64,000 nt of DNA from Myxococcus guangdongensis (lineage in GTDB: Bacteria > Myxococcota > Myxococcia > Myxococcales > Myxococcaceae), in contig NZ_JAJVKW010000006.1 of assembly GCF_024198255.1 (NCBI RefSeq), positions 372,001-436,000 on the forward strand, written 5' to 3'. Below are positions 15,361 through 24,859 of the stretch, piece after piece. Both the position numbers and the translations under genes were made by a program. Numbering within the stretch: the stretch's first letter is position 1; every line of letters starts with the position of its first letter. The notes under the pieces were generated by a model. It had not been told where the DNA came from. It searched no databases and worked only from the letters and a program-made list of their open reading frames with translations.

Positions 15361-17805
15361 ATGAACTCCAGCGCATCCGGCCGTTCGTCCGTCGTCGTGG
15401 CGGAGCTGGGGCCCACGAACACTGGAAAGACCCACCGGGCCATCGAGCGGATGCTCGAGCACGACACGGGCATGATGGGGCTGCCGCTGCGCCTGCTCGC
15501 CCGCGAGGTCTACGACCGGGTGACCGCCCGGGTGGGCGAGGGACGCGTGGCGCTGATGACGGGCGAGGAGAAGCGCCTGCCGCCGCGTCCCGACTACTGG
15601 ATATGCACCGTGGAGGCGATGCCGCTGGACCGCGCCGTCGACTTCCTGGCGGTGGACGAAATCCAGCTCGCCGCGCATCGCGAGCGGGGGCATGTCTTCA
15701 CGGACCGGCTGCTCCACGCGCGAGGGCGCAAGGAGACCTGGTTCCTGGGCGCGGAGACGATGCGGCCGATGGTGCAGTCGCTCATCCCGCACGTCTCGCT
15801 CAAGCGGGCCACGCGCCTGTCCCAGCTTCGCTACGCGGGCCGGCGCTCGTTGAAGAGCCTCCCGCCGCGCTCCGCGGTGGTCGCGTTCTCCGCGGACCGC
15901 GTCTATGAGCTCGCCGAGTCACTGCGCCGGCTGCGCGGCGGCGTCGCGGTGGTGCTGGGCGCGCTGTCGCCCCGGACGCGCAACGCCCAGGTGGCGATGT
16001 ACCAGTCCGGAGAGGTGCAGTACCTGGTGGCGACCGATGCCATCGGCATGGGGTTGAACCTGGACCTGGGCCACGTGGCCTTCGCGTCGCTCTCCAAGTT
16101 CGACGGCGCCGAGCAGCGGGAGTTGTTCCCGGACGAGCTGGCGCAGATCGCCGGCCGCGCGGGGCGTCACCTGAACGACGGGACGTTCGGCACGCTGAAC
16201 ACGCTGGATGAGCTGCCGCCTCGGGTCGTCACCGCCATCGAGACCCACCGCTTCCCCGCGGTGCGCAGCCTCATCTGGCGCAACGCGGAGCTCGACTTCG
16301 CGAGCCCCGAGGCGCTGCTGGACTCGCTGTCGCGGGCCCCGCGCCACAACGCCTTCGTCCGGGTGGAGCGCGCCGATGACTTCGACGCGCTGAAGGACCT
16401 CTCGCACATCCCGGCCGTCCGCGACGTCGTCACGGACCGCGCGGGCGTGGAGCTGCTGTGGCAGGTCTGCCAGATTCCGGACTTCCGCAAGGGGTTGTTC
16501 GGCCAGCACGTCAGCCTGCTGCGCGAGACGTTCCTCCAGCTCACCGCGGGGGACGGCGTGCTGGACGCGACGTGGCTGTCCAAGCAGGTGTCGCCGCTCG
16601 ACGACGTCTCCGGGGACATCCACACGCTGATGGACCGGCTGGCCGCCATCCGCATCTGGACGTACATCAGCCATCGCTCGAGCTGGCTGCGCGACGCGGA
16701 GCAGTGGCAGGAGCGCACGCGACTCATCGAGGACGCGTTGGGGGACGCGCTGCATGAGCGGCTGGTGGAGCGCTTCGTCCAGCGGGCCGCGCGCAGGAGC
16801 GCCCGGCGCTTCGTGCGGGCCTCCGCCACGCCCGCGGCGAGCTCGGACAACCCGTTCGCGAAGCTCGGCGCGCTGTTGGGCGAGAGCGGCTCCGCGGAGG
16901 GCCTGATGACCGAGGAGCAGTTCGTGCAGCGCGTGGTGGACGCGACGCACGAGGTCTTCGAGGTGGAGCCGTCCGGCAACATCTCCTTCGAGAGCCAGCC
17001 CCTGGGGCGGCTGGTGCGCGGCACGGACCGGCGCTCGCCGCAGGTGGCGCTCGCGGAGCCGGAGGTGTGGACGGGCGGGGCGAGGCGGCGGTTGGAGCGG
17101 CGGCTCCATGCGCTGGCCAGGGACCTGGTCACCGAGGCGATGGGCGGGTTTCCGGCGGAGTCGCTCACGGGCGCGGGACGCTCGGCGCCGACGCGCGGGC
17201 TGGCGTACCGGCTGGCCGAGGGGGTCGGGCTGATCACCGTGAGCGAGGCCCGCGAGCAGTGGGCGCTGCTGGACGAGGAGTCACGCGAGCGGCTCAAGGC
17301 CGTGGGTGTGCGCGAGGGACGCCGCTTCATGTACGTGGCCGAGGCGCTCTCTCCGCAGGCGCTGGAGCGCAGGTGCATGTTGACGGCGCTGTTCCTCCAG
17401 AAGCCCGCACCGAGGGGTGTGCCCCGTGAGCCGGTGCTCGACGCGGCCGGATGGAATGTGCGTGAGGCGCGAGCCTTCGGTTACGAGCTGTTGGGGCCGG
17501 TGGCGCTGCGAATCGACCTCGTCGAGCGCCTGGGTGAGGCGCTGCGCCATCCTCGCGGTGCTCCCCAGGTGCAGGAGTTGATGCGAGAGCTGCGCCTGGA
17601 GGGCGGTACGCGGGCCCTGGTGCTGCGCGAGCTGGGGGGAGCACCCCAGGGGGCCGCGTCGAAGCGAAGGCGGCGCCGACGACGCGGGAAGGCGCCCGCG
17701 ATGGCCCCGGACAAGGCGGGCACGCATGGCCCGTCCGCGCACCCGGTTCCTCGTCGCGACGGCCCGGAGCCTCGCGGCGCGCAGGGGACGCCCAAATCGG
17801 ATTGA
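15361..17805 (+). CDS. SUV3-like superfamily 2 RNA helicase
   Basis: An 814-residue ATP-dependent helicase. ATG 15361 places motif I (GPTNTGKT, residues 17-24) near the N-terminus, as in mitochondrial SUV3, whose Walker A is also GPTNSGKT-like. Motif II is the unusual DEIQ (residues 99-102), another SUV3 hallmark in place of DEAD/DExH. Motif III-like GAETM follows, and motif VI is QIAGRAGRH (about 264-272). The C-terminus is Arg/Lys-rich (SKRRRRRRRG), suitable for nucleic-acid binding. SUV3 proteins unwind RNA/DNA and partner with exoribonucleases in RNA decay; bacterial homologues occur in alphaproteobacteria and myxobacteria. The gene stands alone, with 269 non-coding bases after it in which I see no feature. 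Confidence 0.85.
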   Translation: MNSSASGRSSVVVAELGPTNTGKTHRAIERMLEHDTGMMGLPLRLLAREVYDRVTARVGEGRVALMTGEEKRLPPRPDYWICTVEAMPLDRAVDFLAVDEIQLAAHRERGHVFTDRLLHARGRKETWFLGAETMRPMVQSLIPHVSLKRATRLSQLRYAGRRSLKSLPPRSAVVAFSADRVYELAESLRRLRGGVAVVLGALSPRTRNAQVAMYQSGEVQYLVATDAIGMGLNLDLGHVAFASLSKFDGAEQRELFPDELAQIAGRAGRHLNDGTFGTLNTLDELPPRVVTAIETHRFPAVRSLIWRNAELDFASPEALLDSLSRAPRHNAFVRVERADDFDALKDLSHIPAVRDVVTDRAGVELLWQVCQIPDFRKGLFGQHVSLLRETFLQLTAGDGVLDATWLSKQVSPLDDVSGDIHTLMDRLAAIRIWTYISHRSSWLRDAEQWQERTRLIEDALGDALHERLVERFVQRAARRSARRFVRASATPAASSDNPFAKLGALLGESGSAEGLMTEEQFVQRVVDATHEVFEVEPSGNISFESQPLGRLVRGTDRRSPQVALAEPEVWTGGARRRLERRLHALARDLVTEAMGGFPAESLTGAGRSAPTRGLAYRLAEGVGLITVSEAREQWALLDEESRERLKAVGVREGRRFMYVAEALSPQALERRCMLTALFLQKPAPRGVPREPVLDAAGWNVREARAFGYELLGPVALRIDLVERLGEALRHPRGAPQVQELMRELRLEGGTRALVLRELGGAPQGAASKRRRRRRRGKAPAMAPDKAGTHGPSAHPVPRRDGPEPRGAQGTPKSD

Positions 17806-18074
17806 GGCGGGAGCTCCGCCTCACGGCGCTCGGGGCCTCATGGGCCCCGGTGACGTGGGAGGCGCCGCGCGGCATGCCGGGCAGCCTCGAGTCAGACGGA
17901 GGCGGGCGCACTCGCCCCACCGGAGCGGACCTGCTCGCGGCGCTGACGTCGAGCCGCGTCATCGAACGTCGCTCCAGCCACCTCCGCGGTGGCCTTGGTG
18001 GGCGAGACTTCGGTGGGCCCGAATCTTGAAAACCAGACAGTCGTCGGGGGCCGGAACACTCGGAAGGTCTGGAT

Positions 18075-18623
18075 ATGAAGGCAGTGGTCGCGGGAGCGTT
18101 GTTGCTGTCGACGGGCGCCTGGGCACAGGACGAAGCCCGTCTCACGGGGGCGGAGTTGGGCGTGGGCGTGGGATACGCCCAGGGCGAGGACAGGGAGAGT
18201 GAGAAGCATGGCGGGCCCGGTGTCCGCCTGCATCTGCTCAAGCACCTCGGGCGCTTCTTCTCCATCGGACCGGAGGTCGCGGTCTACGCGGGGGCGGGCT
18301 CCCGGACCGACGTCACCTTCGAGGGCGGGCAGCACTACTACGACACGAAGAACCGGGCGCTCTTCCAACTCGGAGGCGTGGCACGGCTGGGGGTGGACCT
18401 GGGCCCCGTCCGACCCGCGGTGCTCTTCGGCGCGGGCTGGAACAAGGGCACCGTCAGCAACCTGGGTTACTCGGTGGGCGCGGAGCTGGAGTTCCGGCCC
18501 ACGCCGTGGCTGCCGCTCGCCCTGGAGGGCCGGCTCCACAAGAACCTCTACAACTACACCTACGAGACCGATAGGAAAGCGGACTACCTCAGCCTGGGCA
18601 TCGGCTGGCGGCTGAACTGGTGA
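18075..18623 (+). CDS. outer-membrane beta-barrel protein
   Basis: A 182-residue protein with a Sec signal peptide (MKAVVAGALLLSTGAWA). Alternating hydrophobic/polar strands follow, such as LGVGVGYAQGED, GVRLHLLKHLGRFFSIG, ARLGVDLGPVRPAVLFGAGW and YLSLGIGWRLNW. The C-terminal residue is Trp after a strand with alternating hydrophobics, the usual BAM recognition signal. It resembles small OmpA/OmpW-like eight-stranded barrels. GGAAGG precedes the ATG. No transport substrate is evident. Confidence 0.75.
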   Translation: MKAVVAGALLLSTGAWAQDEARLTGAELGVGVGYAQGEDRESEKHGGPGVRLHLLKHLGRFFSIGPEVAVYAGAGSRTDVTFEGGQHYYDTKNRALFQLGGVARLGVDLGPVRPAVLFGAGWNKGTVSNLGYSVGAELEFRPTPWLPLALEGRLHKNLYNYTYETDRKADYLSLGIGWRLNW

Positions 18624-18701
18624 GTGTCCGGCTCGCGTGAGCGGCCCCGATTTCCGAGGGGTGGCTGACAGGCCTGTCGCGAACCGTGTCTTCACGCAGT
18701 G

Positions 18702-18729
18702 GAGGGGATGACAGGACTGTCATCCCCTC
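18702..18729. terminator. bidirectional hairpin terminator
   Basis: Perfect 12-bp stem (GAGGGGATGACA at 18702-18713 with its complement at 18718-18729) and a 4-nt loop, between the convergent stops at 18623 and 18744. Confidence 0.6.
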
Positions 18730-18743
18730 GCGAGGCTCCCGCT

Positions 18744-19715
18744 TCAGCGCGCGGTGCGCAGGGCTGGCAGCACATGCGCTCCGAAGGCGTCGATGAAGCG
18801 CTCCTGCCCGCGGTTGACGTTGTGCAGGTACAGGTGGCTGAAGCCGAGCTTCACGTCCTCGGCGAGCCAGTCCACGTGGCGCTGGAGGCTGGAGGACACC
18901 CGCACGTGTCCCTCCAGGTCCTTGGGTTGGACGGTGCGCGCCAGCTCCTGGAACTGCGCGGGAGCACGCAGGTCCGTGAGCACGGAGCTGGCGAAGATGT
19001 TGGTGGCCCACTGCTCCATCGCGCCCTGGAGCGCGGCCTGCTCGTCCTCCGCCCAGGAGAGCTGGACCTTGAGGAACATCGGCTTGCCCTCGCCGCCTCC
19101 TCGGTGGAAGGACTCCACCATCTTCCGCAGCTCGTCCGGGGGCTTGCTCACGGTGATGAGCGCGTCCGCCCAGCCGCCCACCCACTCCGCCGTCTGGGGC
19201 GTAATCGCCGCGCCCACCAGCAAGGGCGCCTGGGCGGGCCGGGAGTAGAGCTTCGCCTCCTCGACACGGACGAGGCCCCGGTGCGTCACCGTCTCGCCCC
19301 GGAAGAGCGCGCGCATGATGTCCACGCACTCGCGCAGGCGCGCGTTGCGCACGTCCTTCGGGGGCCAGGGCTCTCCGGTGATGCCCTCGTTGACGAACTG
19401 CCCGCTGCCCAGGGCGGCCCAGGCGCGGCCCGGGAACATCTCCGCGAGCGTGCCCAGGGCTTGCGCGATGAGGGCCGGGTGATAACGCTGTCCGGGAGCG
19501 TTCACCACGCCCAGGCTGGACAGTCGCGTGGTGGCGAGCGCCGCGCCCATCCAGCTCCAGGCGAAGCCGCTGTGTCCCTGCGATTCGCTCCAGGGGTGGA
19601 AGTGGTCCGAGTTGAGCGCGGCCGTGAAGCCCGCGGCGTCGGCCCGGCGCACCAGGCGCAACAACTCACTGGGAGGAAACTGCTCATGGGAGGCGTGATA
19701 ACCGAGCGTGAGCAT
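18744..19715 (-). CDS. LLM-class flavin-dependent oxidoreductase (non-F420 type)
   Basis: A 323-residue luciferase-like (alpha/beta-barrel) oxidoreductase. It shows the family landmarks: N-terminal LGYHASHEQFPPSELLRL, the active-site-like SDHFHPW (about residues 37-43) and HSGFAWSWMGAAL, then GSGQFVNE and the C-terminal FSHLYLHNV. The HSGFAWSW and SEGxW pattern matches the group annotated as probable non-F420 flavinoid oxidoreductase (TIGR03885), thought to use FMN in species that lack F420. The substrate is unknown. It is divergent from a GH13 enzyme across 133 bp, which probably contains both promoters. Confidence 0.8.
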   Translation of the reverse strand: MLTLGYHASHEQFPPSELLRLVRRADAAGFTAALNSDHFHPWSESQGHSGFAWSWMGAALATTRLSSLGVVNAPGQRYHPALIAQALGTLAEMFPGRAWAALGSGQFVNEGITGEPWPPKDVRNARLRECVDIMRALFRGETVTHRGLVRVEEAKLYSRPAQAPLLVGAAITPQTAEWVGGWADALITVSKPPDELRKMVESFHRGGGEGKPMFLKVQLSWAEDEQAALQGAMEQWATNIFASSVLTDLRAPAQFQELARTVQPKDLEGHVRVSSSLQRHVDWLAEDVKLGFSHLYLHNVNRGQERFIDAFGAHVLPALRTAR

Positions 19716-19848
19716 GCGCGCGCACGTTGGGGGCGCCCGCGCGCCGTCGCGAGCCCCTCGTGCTCATGACTGTGTGCTGTCGCACGCAAGGCGCGCCCCC
19801 CGGTGCGTCCCGCGTCTGGCATCGCCACCTTCGCTTCAGGGGACACGG

Positions 19849-21498
19849 ATGATTCAGGACCTCTGGTACAAGAACGCGGTCATCTACTGCCTGGACGTCG
19901 AGACGTTCATGGACGGCAACGGCGATGGCGTGGGTGACTTCGCCGGGCTCCAACGCCGGCTCGACTACCTGGCGGGCCTGGGCGTGACGTGCCTGTGGTT
20001 GACGCCCTTCCATCCTTCGCCCAATCGCGACAACGGGTACGACATCACGGACCACTACGGTGTGGACCCGAGGCTGGGAAGCCTGGGGGACTTCGTGGAG
20101 TTCACCCACCAGGCGAAGCAGCGCGGTCTGCGCGTCATCATCGACCTGGTCGTCAACCACACGAGCGACAAGCACCCCTGGTTCCAGGCCGCGAGCAAGG
20201 ACCGGGACAGCCGCTTCCACGACTTCTACGTGTGGTCCGACAAGAAGCCCAAGGACGCGCACAAGGGCATGGTGTTCCCGGGCTCACAGCACACGACGTG
20301 GACGTACGCGCCCGCCGTGAAGCGCTGGTACTTCCACCGCTTCTTCCCCTTCCAGCCCGAGCTGAACATCGCCCACCCCGAGGTGCGCGAGGAGCTGCTC
20401 AAGGTGATGGGGTACTGGTTGCAACTGGGCGTGTCCGGCTTCCGGGTGGACGCGGTGCCCTTCCTGGTGGAGCTCAAGGGCCTGCGCAGCCACGGCATCG
20501 AGGACCCGTACGCGCTGCTCGACAGGATGCGCGAGTTCCTCTCGTGGCGGAGCGGAGACGCCATCCTCCTGGCCGAGGCCAACGTCACCATGGATGAGGT
20601 GATGAACTTCTTCGGCAAGGAGGGGGACCGGATGCAGATGGTCTTCAACTTCGCCGCGAACCAGCGCTATTTCCTTTCGCTGGTGACGGAGGACGCGACG
20701 CCGCTCGTCGAGTCATTGCGCTCGGCCCCCAGGCTGCCGCACCTGGCGCAGTGGGCGAACTTCCTGCGCAACCACGACGAACTGGACCTGGGGCGGCTGC
20801 CCGCGAGGGCTCGCAAGCGCGTCTTCGCGGAGCTGGGCCCGGAGCCGAGGATGCAGCTGTACGAGCGCGGCCTGCGCCGGAGGCTCGCGCCCATGCTGGC
20901 GGGAGACAGGCGGCGGTTGGATGTGTCGTTCAGCCTGATGCTGTCGCTGCCGGGGACGCCGGTGCTCTGGTACGGCGACGAGCTGGGCATGGGCGAGGAC
21001 TTGTCGCTGCATGAGCGCCAGAGCGTGCGCACCCCGATGCAATGGGCCGACGAGCCGCACGGTGGCTTCACCCGCGCCGACGCGCCCTTCCGTCCCGTGG
21101 TGGAGCGGGCGCCCCATGGCTACCGGCAGGTGAACGTCGAGCACCAGCGCAGGGACCCGGGCTCGCTGCTCAACTGGATGGAGCGCATGGTGCGCATGCG
21201 CAAGGAGTGCCCGGAGCTGGGGTGGGGCGCGTGGCGGTTGTTGAGCGTGAGGAACAAGAATGTGCTCGCGCTCAGGTACGACTGGAAGGGCGAGACGCTG
21301 GTGACGCTGCACAACCTGTCCGGCAAGGCCTGCGAGGTGAGCTTCTCCCCGGGAGGGCCGCCCGCGCGGCTCGTGCATCTGCTCTCGGAGGACCACTCCG
21401 CGCCCGGCAAGACGGGGCGCCACCGCGTGACGTTGGAGGGGTACGGATACCGGTGGTACCGGATGGAGCAGCGACTGGCTCCACCCGCCACGGCTTGA
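19849..21498 (+). CDS. GH13 alpha-amylase-family enzyme (trehalose-synthase-like)
   Basis: A 549-residue cytoplasmic glycoside hydrolase/transferase. ATG 19849 gives the canonical IQDLWYKNAVIYCLDVETF start; the longer upstream frame is not supported. The catalytic triad is intact: nucleophile D201 (GFRVDAVPF), acid/base E243 (LLAEANV) and transition-state Asp D310 (LRNHDELDL). Early motifs DGNGDGVGDFAGL and LTPFHPSPNRDNGYDI are typical of TreS (maltose-trehalose isomerase) and related GH13_16 enzymes, which interconvert maltose and trehalose or feed maltose-1-phosphate/glucan cycling. At 549 residues there is no fused maltokinase. Amylase-like hydrolysis cannot be excluded. Confidence 0.88.
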   Translation: MIQDLWYKNAVIYCLDVETFMDGNGDGVGDFAGLQRRLDYLAGLGVTCLWLTPFHPSPNRDNGYDITDHYGVDPRLGSLGDFVEFTHQAKQRGLRVIIDLVVNHTSDKHPWFQAASKDRDSRFHDFYVWSDKKPKDAHKGMVFPGSQHTTWTYAPAVKRWYFHRFFPFQPELNIAHPEVREELLKVMGYWLQLGVSGFRVDAVPFLVELKGLRSHGIEDPYALLDRMREFLSWRSGDAILLAEANVTMDEVMNFFGKEGDRMQMVFNFAANQRYFLSLVTEDATPLVESLRSAPRLPHLAQWANFLRNHDELDLGRLPARARKRVFAELGPEPRMQLYERGLRRRLAPMLAGDRRRLDVSFSLMLSLPGTPVLWYGDELGMGEDLSLHERQSVRTPMQWADEPHGGFTRADAPFRPVVERAPHGYRQVNVEHQRRDPGSLLNWMERMVRMRKECPELGWGAWRLLSVRNKNVLALRYDWKGETLVTLHNLSGKACEVSFSPGGPPARLVHLLSEDHSAPGKTGRHRVTLEGYGYRWYRMEQRLAPPATA

Positions 21499-21545
21499 GG
21501 CGACGACAGGCGTCGACGATGAGGCCGCCAGGGTAAGGTGGCCTC

Positions 21546-22208
21546 ATGCGTGGTGCTTCGACGGTGGGGACGAGGATTCTCGCGGGAGTCGGTGTTCTGG
21601 GGGTGGTGGGGTTCCTCCTGAGCCTGGACACGGGCCCGGTCGAGGTCCGGCTGGTGACCAAGTCGTTGCCCATGCTGTGCCTGCTCCTGTGGCGATGGCC
21701 GGCCCGGGAGCGCTATGCGCGGTGGATTCTCGCGGGGCTCGGGCTGTCGCTGCTCGGAGACGTGCTGTTGGACGCGAGCAAGGCGCTGTTCCTTCCGGGC
21801 CTGGGGGCCTTCCTGCTGGCCCATGTGAGCTACACGGCCGCGTACCTCAGCGTGACACGTGAACTCCGGTGGGGGAGGGCGCTGCCGTTCCTGCTGTTGG
21901 CGGTGGGCGCGGGTGTCGTGTTGGGGCCTCACCTGGGCGCCATGGCCGTGCCGGTGACGGCCTACGTCGTGGTCATCTGCACGATGACCTGGCGCGCGGC
22001 GGCGATGCTGGGCGCGCCTGGGTTGACGCGCAGGGAGCAGGGGTTCGCGTTCGCGGGGGCGTTGCTGTTCGCTCTCAGCGACGGAGTGCTCGCGGTGAAG
22101 CTCTTCGTGACGCCGGTGAACGGGGGCAGTTACGTCATCATGCTGACGTACTGGGCCGCGCAGCTCTGCATCGCCCGTTCCGCGCATCGCGCCCATGCCG
22201 CGGCGTGA
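21546..22208 (+). CDS. YhhN/TMEM86 family membrane protein (lysoplasmalogenase-like)
   Basis: A 220-residue polytopic membrane protein with about eight hydrophobic segments. It carries YhhN/TMEM86 landmarks: the early LVTKSLPMLCLLLW, LLGDVLLD (acidic pair in a membrane helix) and the late LFALSDGVLAVKLF and YVIMLTYWAAQLCI. Mammalian TMEM86B is a lysoplasmalogenase that cleaves the vinyl-ether bond of lysoplasmalogens. Myxobacteria make ether lipids and plasmalogens used in developmental signalling, so a lipid-remodelling role is attractive but inferred. It ends one base from the stop of the convergent gene. Confidence 0.8.
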   Translation: MRGASTVGTRILAGVGVLGVVGFLLSLDTGPVEVRLVTKSLPMLCLLLWRWPARERYARWILAGLGLSLLGDVLLDASKALFLPGLGAFLLAHVSYTAAYLSVTRELRWGRALPFLLLAVGAGVVLGPHLGAMAVPVTAYVVVICTMTWRAAAMLGAPGLTRREQGFAFAGALLFALSDGVLAVKLFVTPVNGGSYVIMLTYWAAQLCIARSAHRAHAAA

Positions 22209-22209
22209 A

Positions 22210-23322
22210 TCAGGGGAGGCGGGCGTCGAGCCACGTCAGGTGTGCGTCGAGGGTGTCCGCCACGGCCTGCGCCTGCTCGGAGGCGCTGGGGTCGGTGTAT
22301 GGATTTCCAATCTCCTTGTGCTTCCACTTCACCCACGTCTGCTTGTACCAACCCCAGTCGAGATTCGTCCCCGTGGAGGGTGGCGAGGCCCCCGCGTAGC
22401 CAGAGAACGCGCGGATGCCCGTGGCCGGTGCCACCTCCTGGCCGCCCACCACCTGGAAGAGATGGAGCCGCTGCCGCCGGGGGAACTGGGCATTCAGGTC
22501 CGTGGCCCACGCGCCATAGAACGTGCCCCAGGGCCGCACGGGATTGTCTATCTTGGTGTCGTAGGTGCCCAGCTCCCCCTGGCTGTTGCGGCACACGCCG
22601 TCGAACGAGGACACGTAGAGGTCGATTCCATCCAGCGCCCCGTTGGCGCGAAGCGCCTGGGCCAGCCGCATCATCAGGCAGCCGCCTCGCGAACTGCCCG
22701 CCAGGTAGATGGCGCGTGTCTCCGGACGGACCTGCGCCTGGAGCCAGCCTGAGAAGCCATTGACGATCCGCTGCTTCGTGTCGCTGTCGAACAAGTGGTC
22801 GAAGTTGTTGTCGTTGACCACGGACAGGTACGTCTTGCCCCGAGGAAACCACCCCAGGGTGTCCAGCTTCATCGCCAGCGAGCGGCCATCCAGCGTGACG
22901 TTGGGGCACGAGACGCTGTTACAGGATGCGTCCCAGTTGGACGACTGCCCCGTGACACCACTCGAGTGCCCGCTGCTCGAGATCTTCTGTCCCGCCGACA
23001 TGACCACCAGCGCCTCGCGCGGACCGGGGGCATCTACCTCCGCGATGCGGATGTTGTGAAGCACGGAGTCAGGGGCGCCCGCCGCGCGGAACTGCTCGAA
23101 GCCCGCCGCCGCCAGATAGGCGCCCGAGCCATTCTTGTAGACGACACGCCGGGACACCACCGTCCGCGCCCCGCCGCTGGGATAGGTCAGGGGCCGCGAC
23201 TGGGTCTCCATCGAATCCTCAACCCCAGGCTCCAAGGGAGCCCCGCAGCCAGCCCCTCCCAGCAGCAAGGCCCACTTCATCCCTGAAAAGACACGACGCG
23301 CGACACCCGACGAGAGACCCAT
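22210..23322 (-). CDS. secreted alpha/beta-hydrolase-like lipoprotein
   Basis: A 370-residue protein. I use ATG 23322 (GGAG 8 nt upstream); it gives a signal peptide with lipobox LLGGAGC. The protein contains AIYLAGSSRGGCLMMRLAQA (about residues 205-224). That is a nucleophile-elbow-like motif (GxSxG, Gly-Ser-Ser-Arg-Gly) between a beta strand and a helix, the mark of alpha/beta-hydrolase esterases. A candidate acid (LYVSSFDGVCRN) and a later His lie downstream. The Cys-rich insert NWDASCNSVSCPN could be disulfide-linked outside the cell. I do not recognise a named family; esterase or lipase activity is inference. It faces the YhhN gene tail to tail with a 1-bp gap. Confidence 0.65.
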   Translation of the reverse strand: MGLSSGVARRVFSGMKWALLLGGAGCGAPLEPGVEDSMETQSRPLTYPSGGARTVVSRRVVYKNGSGAYLAAAGFEQFRAAGAPDSVLHNIRIAEVDAPGPREALVVMSAGQKISSSGHSSGVTGQSSNWDASCNSVSCPNVTLDGRSLAMKLDTLGWFPRGKTYLSVVNDNNFDHLFDSDTKQRIVNGFSGWLQAQVRPETRAIYLAGSSRGGCLMMRLAQALRANGALDGIDLYVSSFDGVCRNSQGELGTYDTKIDNPVRPWGTFYGAWATDLNAQFPRRQRLHLFQVVGGQEVAPATGIRAFSGYAGASPPSTGTNLDWGWYKQTWVKWKHKEIGNPYTDPSASEQAQAVADTLDAHLTWLDARLP

Positions 23323-23439
23323 GTGTGGCTCCAGTTCCTGGAAGTGAATGGCATCCAAGCATGTCCGGCGGCTGTGCGCCTGACCCAGGGCTCGATGGAC
23401 GAGATCGTCGAGCCCTGGGCTCCTCTGGGAATGAGCGCG

Positions 23440-24834
23440 CTATTGCGCCTCCATCAACAGGAAGCTGAAGTCCGCGGAGCCGTCACCGCTGGCCTTGGGC
23501 GCCTGGCCGTGACAGCCCAGGCAGCTCGCGGTGGATTGGATATAGGTCTCCATCGTCGTGTTGGCGAGCACGGGCGGAGTGCCCTGCGGCGCGCCTCCGG
23601 TGGCCCACTGGGTGCTGATGAGCTGGTAGTTCTCCCAGACGGAGCCCTTGAGCAGCGCGCGGTAATACGCGTTGAGACCGGAGTCCGCCTGGATGGGCGT
23701 GGTGCGCGTCACCTGGACCGGGGCGTTGAGCGGGCCGCCATCGGGCGCCAGCTCCGTGTAGGGCTCCTTCGCCGTCTGGGTATTGGGCGTGCAGTCCCCC
23801 GTGCAGTGCGGGTTGAAGAACGAAGACGTCGTGTTGTCCACGTGCTCGAAGGTGGACCAGAACCAGGTCTGCTGCGTGTCCGTCTTGTGGATGATGTGCA
23901 GGCCGACCAGGCCCACGGTGACGGGGTTGGCACCGGGGCTCGGGTCTCCGGCGTCATCGTTGAAGACCCACCCCTGTCGCATGAAGAAGCGCTTGCCAGA
24001 AATCTCCTGCGGGGAGAGCACCTTCCACGACGCCTTGACCTCCATGGCGCCCACCGGGCCGCACGGCTTGCCGTTGCATGGGCCCGGGTTCTGGCTGGCG
24101 CCGGTGGGGAAGGAGATGGTGACGCCCTTCTGGCCCGCGGCGTTCCAGAGGTTGTTGGTGATGAGGTAGTTGTACTCGTCCTGATTGAGGCGCTTCTCGT
24201 AGCGCACGAAGCGGCCGTTCTGGTCCGTCAGCGGGCCTCCGACGGCCTGCTCGATGTCCGGGAGCTTCTCCCCGATGGCGGCCGACGCCTTGGAGGTGCT
24301 GAGCAGCAGCTTGTGCACGCCGGTGTTCAGCGCCTGGAGGCGCCCTGTCTCCGGCAGCTTCGTGCGCTGGCGCAGCTTCGTCTCGAAGGCCGCGGGCGTG
24401 TTGAAGCTGCACCACGCGCCGGGCTTGCTCCCAGGAGGCACGAACATGTCCAGGTCATCCGGGTAGGTCTCCCAGACGGTGGGCCCCTGTCCGCTGAGGA
24501 TGCTGCTCTGCGTATTGGCCGTGCACGAGGACGGATTCGCGGGCCAGTTGAGCGCGATGAAGGTGTTCCACGAATAGACATCCACGTCGGACTGGAACTC
24601 ACCGAAGCGGGGACACGCGTTGGCGGGGACGACGGCGAGCGCGGGGGTGATGGCCGTGGCGCACGTCGAGCCGGGACACGTCGGGTCCGGGTTGCACGCC
24701 TGGGGCAGCGGCGGGGCATCCGTGGACCCGATGGGGCCCGGATTGGGGGAGGAGGTCGCACAGGCGATGATGGCAGCGCAGGCCAGCACACCGCCCGCGA
24801 GCAGCTTCCCAGCGAAGGCAGACACGACGCGCAT
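23440..24834 (-). CDS. cytochrome-c-like lipoprotein with C-terminal CxxCH
   Basis: A 464-residue exported protein with a lipoprotein signal (lipobox AAIIACATSS). Near the C-terminus STASCLGCHGQAP contains a single CxxCH haem-c motif; no distal Met ligand is obvious. The body contains paired cysteines, for example CNPDPTCPGSTC, CNGKPC and HCTGDC. It also contains conserved-looking aromatic segments, VDVYSWNTFIALNWP, GLHIIHKT and WFWSTFEHVDN, that recur in a family of uncharacterised myxobacterial/proteobacterial proteins. It is probably an extracytoplasmic electron carrier or haem-bearing enzyme; the reaction is unknown. It is 25 bp from the GDPD gene stop, on the same strand. Confidence 0.7.
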   Translation of the reverse strand: MRVVSAFAGKLLAGGVLACAAIIACATSSPNPGPIGSTDAPPLPQACNPDPTCPGSTCATAITPALAVVPANACPRFGEFQSDVDVYSWNTFIALNWPANPSSCTANTQSSILSGQGPTVWETYPDDLDMFVPPGSKPGAWCSFNTPAAFETKLRQRTKLPETGRLQALNTGVHKLLLSTSKASAAIGEKLPDIEQAVGGPLTDQNGRFVRYEKRLNQDEYNYLITNNLWNAAGQKGVTISFPTGASQNPGPCNGKPCGPVGAMEVKASWKVLSPQEISGKRFFMRQGWVFNDDAGDPSPGANPVTVGLVGLHIIHKTDTQQTWFWSTFEHVDNTTSSFFNPHCTGDCTPNTQTAKEPYTELAPDGGPLNAPVQVTRTTPIQADSGLNAYYRALLKGSVWENYQLISTQWATGGAPQGTPPVLANTTMETYIQSTASCLGCHGQAPKASGDGSADFSFLLMEAQ

Positions 24835-24859
24835 GAATCACCTCGGGGTGTGGAGTGTT

